From Isoetes taiwanensis (Eukaryota > Streptophyta > Lycopodiopsida > Isoetales > Isoetaceae), in contig JAJEKV010000301.1 in the NCBI GenBank assembly GCA_021234155.1, forward strand, positions 126,001-190,000: a stretch of DNA of 64,000 bases, written 5' to 3'. Of this stretch, positions 45,208-56,374 are shown piece after piece; position 1 is the first letter of the stretch; the number at the start of each line of letters is the position of its first letter. Below the pieces are notes generated by a model. It did not search any database. It saw only the letters and a list, made by a program, of their open reading frames with translations, and was not told the origin of the DNA. Made by a program: the position numbers and the translations under genes.

Positions 45208-45265
45208 GTGGCAAGTGGTTGTAACATTCCTATCCGACATGCCCTTAACCAACTGGACAAGTGGC
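45208..45265. repeat. Tandem partial copy of the TRIM terminus
   Basis: TGTAACATTCCTATCCGACA and the next 21 bp (45220-45260) duplicate the first 41 bp of the adjacent LTR (45266 on), each preceded by AGTGG or GTGGC. This is a post-insertion tandem duplication of the element edge. Confidence 0.8.
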
Positions 45266-45709
45266 TGTAACATTCCTAACCGACATGCCCTTAACCAACT
45301 GGGCAAAACCGTCTAGACGTTTATGAGTAGTGGCTTCTACCCATTTATGCCGGTATCTCGGAAACGCTCCACAAACACATTCAAGGATCGAATACTCGAG
45401 TGGTCTACCACGGGCCCGTTACAGTCTCTCCCACTAGAACTATGCTCGTCCTTGAGCATCCTAGGCTATACTATGTCACAATGATTACCAAGTCTTTACA
45501 AATTACCCATGTATATGGGCACCCATGGAGACTCGAACTCGAGATCTGCTCTGATACTAAATGTAACGTTCCTAACCGACATGCACTTAACCAACTGGGC
45601 AAAACCGTTTAGACATTTATGAGTAGTCACTTCTACCCATTTATGTCGGTGTCTCGGGAATGCTCTACAGGCACATTCAAGGATCGAATACTCGAGCGGG
45701 CCCGTTACA
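45266..45709 (-). mobile_element. Complete TRIM retroelement (444 bp) with 5-bp target duplication
   Basis: Direct terminal repeats 45266-45423 (158 bp) and 45562-45709 (148 bp) both start TGTAAC and end GTTACA. GTGGC flanks both sides (45261-45265 and 45710-45714). On the minus strand, two bases after the LTR end, TAGTATCAGAGC (45548-45559) matches the initiator-Met tRNA primer site TGGTATCAGAGC with one change. A purine-rich GGGAGAGAC lies just before the other LTR. The interior (138 bp) has no coding capacity. The right arm of the inverted repeat (about 47175-47190) shows the site without the insertion. Confidence 0.92.
45548..45559 (-). other. TRIM primer-binding site (initiator tRNA-Met type)
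   Basis: TAGTATCAGAGC read on the minus strand, directly inside the 5' LTR of the element. The plant consensus is TGGTATCAGAGC. Confidence 0.85.
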
Positions 45710-45890
45710 GTGGCAATGTCACATCTAGATGAGCTCTGCGAACAGATAAATAAATGTGGAGCATATCTGGAAATTTAAGTCATGGCAGTTGCAAGGAAAA
45801 GCAGATGGGTGCTGTTGGTAGCCGTATTTTAATATTGTTGTGATGCTATGGCTATATTACATATGCAAACAAATTTGAGCGACCAAGAAA

Positions 45891-47012
45891 TTGTAATTAT
45901 GAGAGAAATGTTATTTTCATCTATATATATATATTCACAAGACGGGGATGCGGCGACGATGGCAAGTCTCCCCATCTTTAAGAGGTAACGCGAAATTATA
46001 AGTTACACAAAAGTTGACATGTTCAAAGTGATCAAGTTTGAAATGACGCGTAATGTGCAATTCATAACTGTGCGAGAGTTGAAAGGTAATTAATTTGAGC
46101 AACGTTATGTGGAAGGGAACATAAGGAGTTATGTTGTCCTCGGCATTAGCGTTAAATGGTTAAGTACAAAAAGGAAGATTGAACGGACTTAGGTAGGTGA
46201 TATAAAAGATATATATGTAGATCGTACAGGATCATCATTTAGGACCATAGTCGGTCAAAAATCGACATTGTAGTGTGTGCATAGCGCTTGAAATGCACCA
46301 GGTCAATTAGGCACCTTCAGTTGGAATGTTTGCAAGTGAAAGAGGGTCAACCCGTATTTTCACTCATGGAGCAGTTTAGATTTTGGAATTGCAATTCAAA
46401 TCTGACCAACATTAGGGGAAGCTGTTGATTAATATAGCAACGTGAAAACATCTGATGGAGCAAATGCGTACAGCTCTGCATTGTTTTCCTTTTACGATAA
46501 TAAGTAAATATGAGAAGCTTCATGGCTGGAGATGGTGGTAATGCACAAATCATTACAAGCTCAGGCGAAGGCAAGATAGCAACCATGTCAGAAGCCAAAG
46601 CAACAATCTGTTACCAACATCACTTTGCTGAAGAAAGCAATGGTTGTTGTTAGTGTTCAAACTTGAGATGAATGCAAATGCTTAAATACACCATATCCAG
46701 TCATGCTCTTCATGTAGCTAAGCTCAACTGCTGTTATGCTTAAATACACCATATCCAGTCATGCTCTTCATGTAGCTAAGCTCAACTGCTGTTTCATGGA
46801 TGAGGGCTCATACCAATGCTAATATTAGAAAAGTGACTTTGAAATGCTAATATTAGAATTAGAAAAGTGACTTTGACGTTGACGTTCAGTGAAAGCTACA
46901 GTTTCTACTAGGACAGCTAAATTGTTCTGTGGTGAAACCTTGTCGTCTGCCTCCACGTCCATTCAAACTTTCGTGAACATTAAAATAAAGAGGAACTAAA
47001 TGTTTATGTTGA
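45891..47012. other. Spacer of the inverted repeat; local duplications, no gene supported
   Basis: Holds the 59-bp duplication at 46678-46795 and a small repeat of GAAAAGTGACTTTGA at about 46829 and 46861. No supported coding frame, in particular no transposase. Confidence 0.45.
46678..46795. repeat. 59-bp perfect tandem duplication
   Basis: ATGCTTAAATACACCATATC and the rest of a 59-bp unit occur twice (46678-46736 and 46737-46795) without visible mismatch, so it is recent. Confidence 0.95.
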
Positions 47013-47538
47013 AATTTGCTTGGATATGTACTATAGCTATAGCATCACGGCAGTATTAAAGGGCAGCCACCAGCATCACCCATCTGCTTTTCCTGCAACT
47101 GCCATGCCTTAAATTTGCAGATATGCTCTAAATTTATTTATCTATTCATAGAGCTCATCCAGATGTGATACTGCCACTGACAATAGCAATTTCTCACCTT
47201 GATATCAACGCTGGATCCATTAAATTTCCTTGCAAAATGCATAAATCATTGTTCTAGGAAGATCGTTGTGCAATTCCTGTACAACTACCATAAGAAAATT
47301 TCAGGGTTAGAGGTTGTACCTTTTGAAATTTTATTTATTCCAAGATAGGCCTATTCTGTTGGTTACAGATCTCAAACTGGGATCATAGGCATGCCACATA
47401 GAAATGAAGGCCATTGCAAGAATGGCATGGAATTCTTGAAGAAGAGCACATTTTGATCAGAATTCTTGAAAGAAAACCCACAACAAAAGAACATACTATG
47501 AAGAATGCTCCGCTTTGAATGCCTGAACAATGCATAGG
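47013..47538 (-). repeat. Right arm of the large inverted repeat
   Basis: Partner of 45016-45890. It preserves the empty TRIM target and carries about 180 bp (47290-47480) missing from the left arm, either a deletion there or an insertion here. Confidence 0.8.
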
Positions 47539-47896
47539 GCAGAAAATCAATCGATTATCAAATTTGGAGGAAGAGGGGCGCTTTTTAATCAATTACTCAA
47601 AGATTTTGTGTACACAAATTCATGAACTTGTGGTGCACAGGGATACTGAAAATAATGTCGGAAAAATACCTTTTTCTCAAATGGGCCAATATTCTTGTTC
47701 TTATATAAAGTTCTTCATTCCAATGTTGTTCTGAAATTGTTTACAAAGCGGAATTTACAACTCAAACCGTAGAAATTGTTGCAATCGTGGAAGAAACCTC
47801 TTCCTCCAAAAGTAAAATTTCTGATACATATTACAGCATTGGTACTGTTAAATGTCTTAAGTACGTCAAACCAATGTGTTGAAACCAGAAACCTAG

Positions 47897-50800
47897 TTAC
47901 CATTTCAGCTTCTCCTGTAAGGAAAGGTATAATGCGGCGCCCCCCTGGTGACAACCTGGCATCCTACTTGATTCCCGGGGTAGATCCACCTAGCATTCAG
48001 AAGAAGCTCTTTCAAAAAACCTAGTGTTTATTTATTTGACATTTCAAAGCCTCAATGGTCGAGCCCGAAGCCATTCTACCTTGGAAACAATACACAATTT
48101 GGTAGACTCAAACGCGTGCTCTGCTGTTCGATAGAATTGAAGAACTTGTGTTGAAGAGAGAGAACACCTGATATAAAAGAATGCAGTTGGCCGAACATTT
48201 ACTACTCGCCTAGAAACTCCAATAAATAACGGGTCGCCCTGCAAAAACTTATCATAAAATTATTGCAGATACTAAAGACAGACTCGTGTCACAGTCTCAA
48301 GCTCACTTAGATAAGTACTTTCACTGGTCAGTTATCTGACCTTGCATTATGTTGTTCGAACATATGGCACACTTAAGGCTTATGATAAAACGAGCGTCAG
48401 AAATCATGCAAGAAAATGGTTTTGCCTCCTCACTTTTTCAACGGGGCAGATGTCAAACTACGAAGCATCTGTTTCTATCAGATCTGGAGAGAAAGCCCAC
48501 TCTGGAGACTGAGAGTAAGTATCACACAACACCATATGCTACTATAGCATCATCTCATGAGCTCTAACAATAGCCAGCTATATACTAGACCAAATGAACA
48601 AGCAACTGGTGAGCCACTAACATTTCCCATGTTGCCTCCCTCATCTCACATGGTTAGAACTTTTATATCAGCGGGGCAACCAGTCGCATCTTCACTTTCA
48701 TATTCCTTAGCTTCCAGTTTCACGTTCCAGAAAATCCTGATTGTCTTTGCAGGATAAAACCTTCTCCATCTTCTAGTACATAGTACAATCCAATCCTTGC
48801 CTGCTCTGTGGTTAAGTGGCCCTGACTTGAGGATATCTGTTACATTCCTGATATACTCTGCTGAGAATTGAACCCATTATTAACATAAAATATGCACATG
48901 ATCTAAGACATCACATGTCATGTATTCGGTAAAATGACTTTTAATAGGATAACAGGTAAAATTGGCTATCTACAATAATGAGTACCCTTCATCATGGATA
49001 ACAGGGGTCTTTTCAGTCCCATTGTATCTTACAATTAGTAGTCAGAACAAATGGTTTACTCCTTAAATTTCTATTGCATGCTCCTGCCCTCTTTCTCAAG
49101 CATGTTGTAAACATATACAAGTCCCCAAAAGAAATCAGGATTTTGCAAACAGCGATCATATCATGCAAATCATCCCAAAATTGTTCCACTGCATGCATGT
49201 GCAGGATGAGACAATTATAATACATGAAACACATCATTTCATTTGAGGCTTGGATGGAGCACTATTTACGTAGAAGCAAACTAAACAGATTTAGAGTAAG
49301 CGCACAACCTTCGTGTATCGTTGAAGACAACACTACACTTTTTACAGACCTACTTTTCTTGTTTGCAACAGGTATTTTACAACAACACTACACTTTCAGC
49401 AGACATTTTCTAATTTGCAACAGGTAGACTAATACCTTAATCAACAGTGAATTCCAGATAACATACAAAAAATGGTGACATACTAATGAGCCTGTTGGAA
49501 TGCCCGTTTCCTCCACGACTTCGCGAATAATGCCTTCAAACATCTCCTTTGCAATCTTACTGTTTAGTTCTTCATTCGCATGTTTTGATGAATAATCTGA
49601 AATTCCTACTTCTTCAGGCTTCCAGTCAAACAAGGGAAACAAACTTTAGAACTGAAAGAAGGAATACTCAACAATAACTTGCTCAGACATAAAACCTCAG
49701 AATGGCCACCAGGAAAGACAAGATGACCAGGAAACTCTCCCACATTGGAACTCCTTTGCAGTGTTAATATATATGAATCGGCAGTCTCTACAATTGCACC
49801 ATTTCCAAGGGGGCTTGCAGTGTGCTTGCATCTGACAGCATCCTCTGTTACACGGGACGAAATGCAGCAACTAGCATTGTAAGATGGGACAAAAATGCCA
49901 TAATATAATATAAAGAGAAGTGGAGATAAGTCTCGACTAATGTTTCATGTCTTCTTTGGAGCACTTATGAATGGCATAACAAAAAAAGAAAATTCAGTTC
50001 CGAAAAACCCTATAGCATTAAGTCTAAGCACATGAATACTAGGTGGTGTTAATTAACCACTTTATTGCACGATGACCCAGTTCTCCTCACGAAGGAAGAT
50101 AGAACATAGTATCCTTATGAATAGTACAAAAATTGCATGGTACAGATTATAATATTCCTGTTACCAGTATTCAAGCTAAAATGACGCCTTATCTACCAGA
50201 GATAAGCAGCCATGCTTTGATTCACAAGGTGGTCAAATAGACATTGTAGAGTCCGACCTGCTGAAAATATTCAAGCTACAATGACTGCCTTATCTACATC
50301 CAGATATGATGATTGGGAAACCTATGTTAGTCCAACCATGCTTTGATTCACAAGGTGATCTCATAAACATTATGGGGTCCGACCTGCCGAAAATATTAGG
50401 AGGAGCTGGCATAGCATGGTAAGTAGCAAATGCTTTTCTTTCATTTTCTTCTTCACTTGCTGAGACTCACCACTTTATTGGGCCCTAGGTAAGGATTATT
50501 TGCTGGTATGATGACAACTGAAACGGCTGTAAGTACCAATTTCCTTTAAGCTTCATACAGGAAAGATGATCACAATGTCTGACATGTTCTTGCAGTCATA
50601 CATGTATTCAGAAAAATCAAAACATAATAAGCAATTAAACCGTAAAGCCAATAATGGTTAAAGAAGCTATTAAAGAGTGAACAACAAGTAGGTACCTGTA
50701 TCTGATGTTAAATACTCTTTCCAATGAGATGATAAATTTGTGCCAACAAACGTTCTGTAAAAGCAAATAAAGTTCTGAAAATTCTTCTGATTTTCCACTT

Positions 50801-51502
50801 TATTTCAAAGAAGAACAAGCATGCTCAACTGGCACTTTATCACACTGTCTAAAAATATCCGCAGTAATTTGTATTTTATACAGTAGAATCAACTGCAATA
50901 TTACCATCAAACAATATGGGATCATTTCCATGAATGACATTATCCATTTGGTATCGTGGTGGTTATACCTATATTCAGTGAGCCCAAGAAGAAGAGTGAT
51001 GAAGACCTCCCCTGCCCCATTTGTAACCATTTGATGGCCTCCATACTAGTAACTGAACAACTGTTAGCTTAAAATAGGGTACACCAAAGTGGAACGAGTA
51101 TTAATATCATAGCATACGGAGAATATTGACAAATATGGTCGGGATTTTAAGTGAATTATATGCAAATCATTATACTCTACCCTGAACTTGGACGCATTGT
51201 ACAGCGATGAATTTGAGTCCAATCGTTGCTTCCAAACCTGTTTATATGACAAGATTTACATCTCATTATGGAAGATCACATAACGAAATGCTTACAGTCT
51301 CAATGCTATCCTCAAGAGCTGCATTCGGGTGTGGAACTCGATTATAAACGGCACTGAAATCTACAGACACCTGAAGAAAGCCATCGATAAGACAACCAAA
51401 AATACGCTTCCAGGACTCCTTAAAAAAAAGGGGCAGGACCTGAGAGAGAGGGATGCCCGAGGAACATCTAAGCACCAGCTCAAACGGCCGTTCTTGCTCC
51501 AT
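47897..51502 (-). CDS. NUDT9: NUDT9-like (NUDT22-type) Nudix hydrolase, complete nine-exon gene
   Basis: Exons on the minus strand: 51502-51440, 51370-51296, 51237-51181, 51045-50969, 50754-50696, 49844-49696, 49618-49484, 48238-48080, 47989-47897. All introns are GT-AG, phases agree, total 867 nt = 288 residues plus TAA. Landmarks in order: FELVLRCSSGIPLSQ, YNRVPHPNAALEDSIE, TEYRTFVGTNLSSHW, ASPLGNGAIVETADSYIL, LQRSSNVGEFPGHLVFPGGH, the Nudix box core REVVEETGIP, GVSRRVVNVRPTAFFY, and MPGCHQGGAALY near the end. These are hallmarks of plant Nudix hydrolase 9 and its animal relative NUDT22, a UDP-sugar pyrophosphatase. As in that family the Nudix box deviates from the textbook spacing upstream of REVVEE. 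The start is the Met before EQERPFELVL; an upstream in-frame ATG at 51529 is possible. The gene looks intact. It shares a 218-bp gap with the divergent protease gene. Confidence 0.88.
50170..50400. repeat. Diverged tandem duplication in a NUDT9-like intron
   Basis: A unit of roughly 120 bp with CATGCTTTGATTCACAAGGT and CCGACCTGC(T/C)GAAAATATT occurs twice between exons 5 and 6. Intronic; no effect on the model. Confidence 0.75.
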
Positions 51503-51720
51503 CTTGTATGCAAATTTAGCTCCGGGCAACGCAAAGTAAAAGATCGGCTCCTACGAAGGATGGTACAAGCCAAGGAAAGGAAGGCCTACCACAAAAGGAT
51601 ACCACAAAAGGAAAAAGGAAATAACTATATAATACCACAAAATAAAGAACTATCATAAGGTAGCTTTTTCAGAGCGTTCTAATTGCACGCTTTTTTTTTT
51701 CAGAGCGTTCTCCTTGCACA
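51503..51720. promoter_or_regulatory. Shared upstream region of two divergent genes, with a direct repeat
   Basis: The 218 bp separate the start codons of the minus-strand Nudix gene and the plus-strand protease gene. A direct repeat GCTTTTT(n)CAGAGCGTTCT followed by (A/C)(A/C)TTGCAC lies at 51663-51688 and 51689-51719, ending one base before the protease ATG. It could carry regulatory sites or be a slippage product. No clear TATA box for the protease was seen closer than TATATAAT at about 51625-51632. Confidence 0.45.
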
Positions 51721-53031
51721 ATGGATTATCGGTTGTTTTTGCTTTTATTATTATTGGTTAGGGAAGCATATGGAGAACAATATCGTTTTCCATTACGTCA
51801 TGTAGACAAAGGTCTCCCACTATCAGAAAAGGTTACTCGGGGTTTTGTAAGGAGTCACGATAGACATGAAGCTTGGCTAACCAAACTCAAACCAGCTCCT
51901 GGTGATTATTCAATGCAAGTGGGAATAGGAAACCCACCTAAGTTTTTCTGGCTAACCGCAGACACTGGGAGCGATTTGGTCTGGGTAAAATGTGGTTCTT
52001 GTTTCGAATGCTCAGGCAATGAAAGCAACTGTGTCTCATGTCAAAATTTTTATAATCCTCAGCACTCTAATTCCTTTTCTATTATTTCCTGTCAGTCCAA
52101 TTCTAGTATATGCACCCATCTAGGTGGAGCTACTTGCCAAAACTCCATATTGTTAGAACCTCATTCTAAAACACGCTCTCATCATTCTTCTTCCTATAAA
52201 AAGGAGAAAAGGCAATCTACATTGTCAAAGCCTCACGCTCGCCCTCGCCGTTCTTGTTCCTATAAGTGTCAATATATTGATGGGTCTTATAGTAGGGGGG
52301 AATACATGAAAGATGCCATAACTCTTCGTTCCCCTTCTGGTGCCTCTCGAACTGCAAACATAACTATGGGTTGCTCTCATAAGATTGTTGACTTTGACAC
52401 AGATGGGCTTGTGGGGCTGAATCAAGACCCTCATTCTCTTATCTCCCAATTGCCTTTCTTAAATGGAATATTCTCCTATTGTCTCACCAGTTATGACGGA
52501 GATGCAGATAGTACCTTGATCTTCGGAGCCTCACCACATCCTTCGGCTAGTTCTACTCCTATTATTCACAAGGGAGACTATCGTGTGCACATGCAAAGTA
52601 TCACTGTCGGAAATACTACCATCTCTAGATGCAATTCTTCTTTGGATCTCAACCCCCTAGGTACCCTCTTTGATTCTGGTACTACATTGACTCTGGTAGA
52701 TAAACAGGTACTCGATGCTATAAAGAGTGTATTAATTGAAGCACTTCCAAATGTTCCCCGAACATCTTCAGATCCATTTGACTTCTGTTTTGATGTCTCA
52801 CATGAACCTGATATAAAGGTCCCTCCCCTCACTCTCCAATTTCGAGGCGCTTCTTTCAGTCCTCCACTACACAACTACATGGCTTTCATTGATGAACATA
52901 CATTGTGCTTGTTGATGTCCCCTTCTCCTCTCGGAATCATTGGAAATATGATGCAACAAAATTATCTTGTTACCCATGATACAAAAGCAATGAAGATCTC
53001 TTTTGAACCCAAAGATTGTAGCAAGATATGA
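51721..53031 (+). CDS. Nepenthesin-type aspartic protease (A1 family), intact single exon
   Basis: 436 residues. Signal peptide about 1-18, short propeptide, then the first catalytic motif D81-T82-G83 (ADTGSDLVWV; Ala before the Asp instead of the usual Val/Leu), the Cys-rich nepenthesin-type insertion (C91-C139), the flap region around Y185 (CQYIDGSY), the second catalytic motif D318-S319-G320 (TLFDSGTTLT) and the terminal IIGNMMQQNYLV block. About 16 cysteines fit several disulfides. Unusual: a basic, Ser/His/Lys-rich insert at about 145-178 (KTRSHHSSSYKKEKRQS). Probably secreted or vacuolar. Intronless, like many relatives, with no stop or frameshift, so likely functional. The 3' end has been duplicated just downstream. 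Confidence 0.93.
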   Translation: MDYRLFLLLLLLVREAYGEQYRFPLRHVDKGLPLSEKVTRGFVRSHDRHEAWLTKLKPAPGDYSMQVGIGNPPKFFWLTADTGSDLVWVKCGSCFECSGNESNCVSCQNFYNPQHSNSFSIISCQSNSSICTHLGGATCQNSILLEPHSKTRSHHSSSYKKEKRQSTLSKPHARPRRSCSYKCQYIDGSYSRGEYMKDAITLRSPSGASRTANITMGCSHKIVDFDTDGLVGLNQDPHSLISQLPFLNGIFSYCLTSYDGDADSTLIFGASPHPSASSTPIIHKGDYRVHMQSITVGNTTISRCNSSLDLNPLGTLFDSGTTLTLVDKQVLDAIKSVLIEALPNVPRTSSDPFDFCFDVSHEPDIKVPPLTLQFRGASFSPPLHNYMAFIDEHTLCLLMSPSPLGIIGNMMQQNYLVTHDTKAMKISFEPKDCSKI

Positions 53032-53067
53032 CATTTCGTTTGTAGAGAAAATTGAAGAGAGGCCCTT

Positions 53068-53222
53068 CACAACTACATGGCTTTCAATGGTGAAACTACA
53101 TTGTGCGTGTTGATGTCCCCTTCTCCTCTTGGAATCGTTGGAAATATGATGCAATAAAATTACCTTGTGATTCATGATACAAAAGCAATGAAGATCTATT
53201 TTAACCCATAGATTGTAGCATA
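53068..53222 (+). pseudogene. Duplicated 3' end of the aspartic protease gene
   Basis: A copy of 52870-53024 shifted by 198 bp: ACAACTACATGGCTTTCA, then CCCCTTCTCCTCT and the GNMMQQ block, where CAACAA has become CAATAA. The stop and lack of upstream coding show it is an untranslated relic of a tandem duplication. Confidence 0.9.
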
Positions 53223-53304
53223 TGATGCTTTCTTTGTAGAAAAAATTGATGTCCTTGAAATATTCCAGTCTGTCCACTTTGCAACTTGTCTATGTGATAT
53301 TATT

Positions 53305-53620
53305 CTAATGGCTATTCTTATAATGAATCCATCTGTAGTAGGGGGAGGATGTTGGACGAAACTTTTAGATCGTCTAGGATGTCAAAAGGGAACGATTTGT
53401 TCCATTAAGGTCGCCGAGAATACACAAGTGGGGTTAATGCTCCCCTTGAGCTATTATTCTAGTGGTTATTCTTATAGTAAATCTATTTGTAGTAGGGAAA
53501 AGGAAGTTTGGATTAAAAAAATTGATAATCTAGGATGTCAAAAGGGAACTACTCATTCCATTATAAAAGTTCATCGAGAATACACATTAGTTTAAGAAGG
53601 CGTTAATGCTCCCTTCGAGC
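53305..53620. repeat. 154-bp diverged tandem duplication downstream of the protease
   Basis: CTA(A/G)TGG(C/T)TATTCTTATA starts units at 53305 and 53459; both contain TCTAGGATGTCAAAAGGGAA and end near GGTTAATGCTCCC/GCGTTAATGCTCCC. The 95-codon frame across it is a by-product. Confidence 0.85.
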
Positions 53621-53625
53621 TGGTC

Positions 53626-54794
53626 ATCTGACATGTCTGTATGAATCACTCCATCTATTATATCCCTCATGAGAAAGATGATTGCACACAAGAAATGAGT
53701 TGAAGATTGATTATTTTTGCGCGCCATTATAGGTAGTTGGAACTAAACTATTAAATTTTAACATGGGAGAACCCACTATATTGTATTGTAGTTGGAACTG
53801 TTTGTTGTACGCTGCTGGTTTGTAGAATGACTTATATCCCTAAAATTGGTGTCTAGTTAGTTGGCTTATTTCCAAGCTTTGTCCACGTGTACTTCGTGTT
53901 GTATTACTCTCATTCAGGAGCATAATATTTATATAGATGTGGCATTAGACACACTATTTACACTGTATAACAACTTAATGGATGGAGAAATAGATGGGCC
54001 CTTTCAAATAAATATGATAGTTTAAATTGCGAGTTTTATAGAATTGCATTTGCTTCGTGTTCAGACAGCGAGATTGTGCAATTTATTTCCTTTCGTCTTC
54101 ATTTTATTTGGTGTTTTGGGATTGCACAACCTTTTGTTTTATATTGCTAGCATTTAATGTTACTGATTTTAGAAGTTATGAGCCGTCTTTAATTTGCCAT
54201 TGCTTTTGCCAGATTGGTTTATATTTTTTGCCATTGCTTTTGCATAAAAATAAAACCATAGACCATATCCTAAAATGACAGATTGAAGAAAAAAATTAGT
54301 CATGTTAGCTCGCTAGTTATACTGATCAAAGCATTTTTATTGAAACAATGAGTTATTTTGGTAGAGGTTCGAGCCCCCAAAATCATAGGTGAACTCGTAT
54401 TTCATGTTTTAAAATCATAGGCCCCCAATCATATAATTGTAACTAGAGATGCCCAGAGGCTCAACATACGGTTTGGGTCGTAGAATCGATAGATCTGATG
54501 AGCGATCTAGTCCAGGGTGCAATCGTTTAAAATATGTAGCACTATTATATATTAACTGAGGATAATGAAAATTGACTCTATAGAATCACATTAGTTTCAT
54601 TTGTTGAAATAACCAAATTGTACAATTGAATTTGCCAGATTTTGGCTCGATAACTGAATGCCACAATGTCATCATTCAGAGCCATACAGAAACTTTTAGA
54701 GTAGTTAAATTTTGCAATAGTTCCACGATCTTCTTTTTGCAACATGTGGTTCTTTGGTGATGTTTTAAAGCGTCTTAGGTCGACATCTTATCAG
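53626..54794. other. No gene supported
   Basis: AT-rich intergenic sequence; short frames without motifs on both strands. Confidence 0.5.
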
Positions 54795-54873
54795 GTATAT
54801 TGTTGTAGTTTGGGTACTGTATAGCGAGGCTTGCAAAATACTATAAGGTTTGAGGTAATATACTAAATAGTGG
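54795..54873 (+). mobile_element. MITE family M fragment, copy 5
   Basis: GTAGTTTGGGTACTGTATAG through GCAAAATACTATAAGGTTTG and ATACTAAAT matches the interior of M copies 1 and 4. It ends where the LINE begins, so the LINE may have inserted next to or into an M element. Confidence 0.6.
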
Positions 54874-54945
54874 AAGGAGAGATCCGGGTGAGGGGAGAGA
54901 TGACTAGGCGCTCAACTTGGCGCCTCGAGAACAGGGACGGCTTCG

Positions 54946-56374
54946 ATGGATGAGGCAGAGGTCACCTCTGCTTTTCCCCAGAATCTTGTCCCTGGCATAG
55001 ATCTGTCACCTCAAGCCCCGTTAATCATTAGACTTTGGATAGCACAAACCTGTAGGAGTAGGCTTTCTGTAGGATTCTTAAATTTTCGTCCAAATTGTGC
55101 AACAAATTTTTTGTGTGTGCTTTCTTTCTCTGAAGAAGGAAGGCTTCTCATCCACGGACTCAATTCTTCGGGATTCCTTGAGACAATTCAGAGGAATCAT
55201 GCCTTCTTGGATAGGTTGCTAGTTCTTGAGTCGGAACCATTTGTTATCAGGCTGTGTTGTCAGATTCTTGGTCTTTACTCTCGACACGATTTAAGCTTGG
55301 GACCGGGGATCAACATCCTTGTGCTTCAAGATGAGACCTAAAATGACCACCTTTAAAGAAGACTGTTCCGGCTAAAGATTCTTGGAGGAAATGGATGATC
55401 ACAAAACAATTTGCCAAGAAAGCAAAGACTGGAGGATTACTCTTAAACTGGAACAAAATGGTGACTTAGCCTGGACAAAGATGAAAAAGCTCACTGTGGC
55501 CTTCGATATCATCAGAGAATAGCCGGCTATTGAATGTATGGGAATTAAGAAAGAAGGTCAGATTGTTGCATGTCAAGAGGAGATTTCTAGGTTGGAAAGG
55601 CAATATGCTGAAGGAAAAGCTGACGAGAGAGATCTAGTTTGGAATATGATCAAAAGACTTCAAGAACTCGATCTGCTGCTTTATCAAATGATTAAGATGA
55701 AATCCCGGCACTCTAAAGAATATTATTGTAGCTTGAAGAATCAAGCATTTAAGAAGAGCATGACGGAATTACTTCTTACAAAAAAAGATTTGGCGGAAGA
55801 GCTCGAGCTTATGGAATGGAAATCTAAAGCTTCCTTCCGTCTTGTTTGAGTTTGGAAAAGTGCAGATGATCATGAAATAATCAAATTCAAAGAAAAAATT
55901 AAGGATGATCTTTCTTTATTGGTTGCAGCAGAGCTTAAAAATGTGGAAGTCGATCATGATATAGTTGTTCAGAAGCTTGTCCCTACCAAAGATTGCTCGA
56001 TCTGTGACATCAAAGGATACTTCAACCCACGAGAAGCAAGCAAATGTCCTTGTCCCAACTGCACAAGGGTTGTTAGCCTCAACTTGGATAAGTTGTTGAC
56101 AAAAATTTATGACTCAAAGCTCTGCTCCAAAATTCCAACTATGGGCAAGTACGACAAGATTAATGGTACGTCCCCCTCCTTTAAAAATATTCTTTTAAAT
56201 TCTTTCGATGGGGATAGTATCTATAGTAATCTGGAAGGGAAAAGGTATGCTAAAGGTTATGTGGTGGATCTCTATGCTATAAAGGACAAGGAAGCAATAG
56301 TAAAATATTCTTTCAATGGTGTCCTTGTCCATTTTCCTTTGGAATGCCCTCAGATTAATGAGGTCAAGTATTGA
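54946..56374 (+). pseudogene. LINE ORF1 region (zinc-knuckle protein), broken
   Basis: Three plus-strand frames: 54946-55341 (starts MDEAEVTSAFPQNLVPGIDL), 55538-55849 (charged coiled coil, for example EEISRLERQYAEGKADERDL) and 55919-56374 (zinc motif CSICD...CPCPNC, then a basic region). Together they match the coiled coil plus nucleic-acid-binding layout of LINE ORF1. Stops separate them. Confidence 0.5.

Larger units (their letters stand above)
45016..45890 (+). repeat. Left arm of a large inverted repeat (contains the TRIM element)
   Basis: CCTATGCATTGTTCAGGCAT through CAAACAAATTT is the reverse complement of 47013-47538, apart from the TRIM insertion, its associated 53-bp duplication and about 180 bp present only in the right arm (about 47290-47480). 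Arms diverged by scattered substitutions. They could be long termini of an unidentified transposon or an inverted duplication. No matching flanking duplication was seen. Confidence 0.8.

Noticed and set aside
45016-47538. Mutator-type transposon with long terminal inverted repeats
   Set aside because: No 9-bp flanking duplication and no transposase in the spacer; kept only as an inverted repeat.
51329-51658. 109-codon plus-strand frame upstream of the protease
   Set aside because: It lies antisense to exons 1-2 of the Nudix gene, which has far better support.
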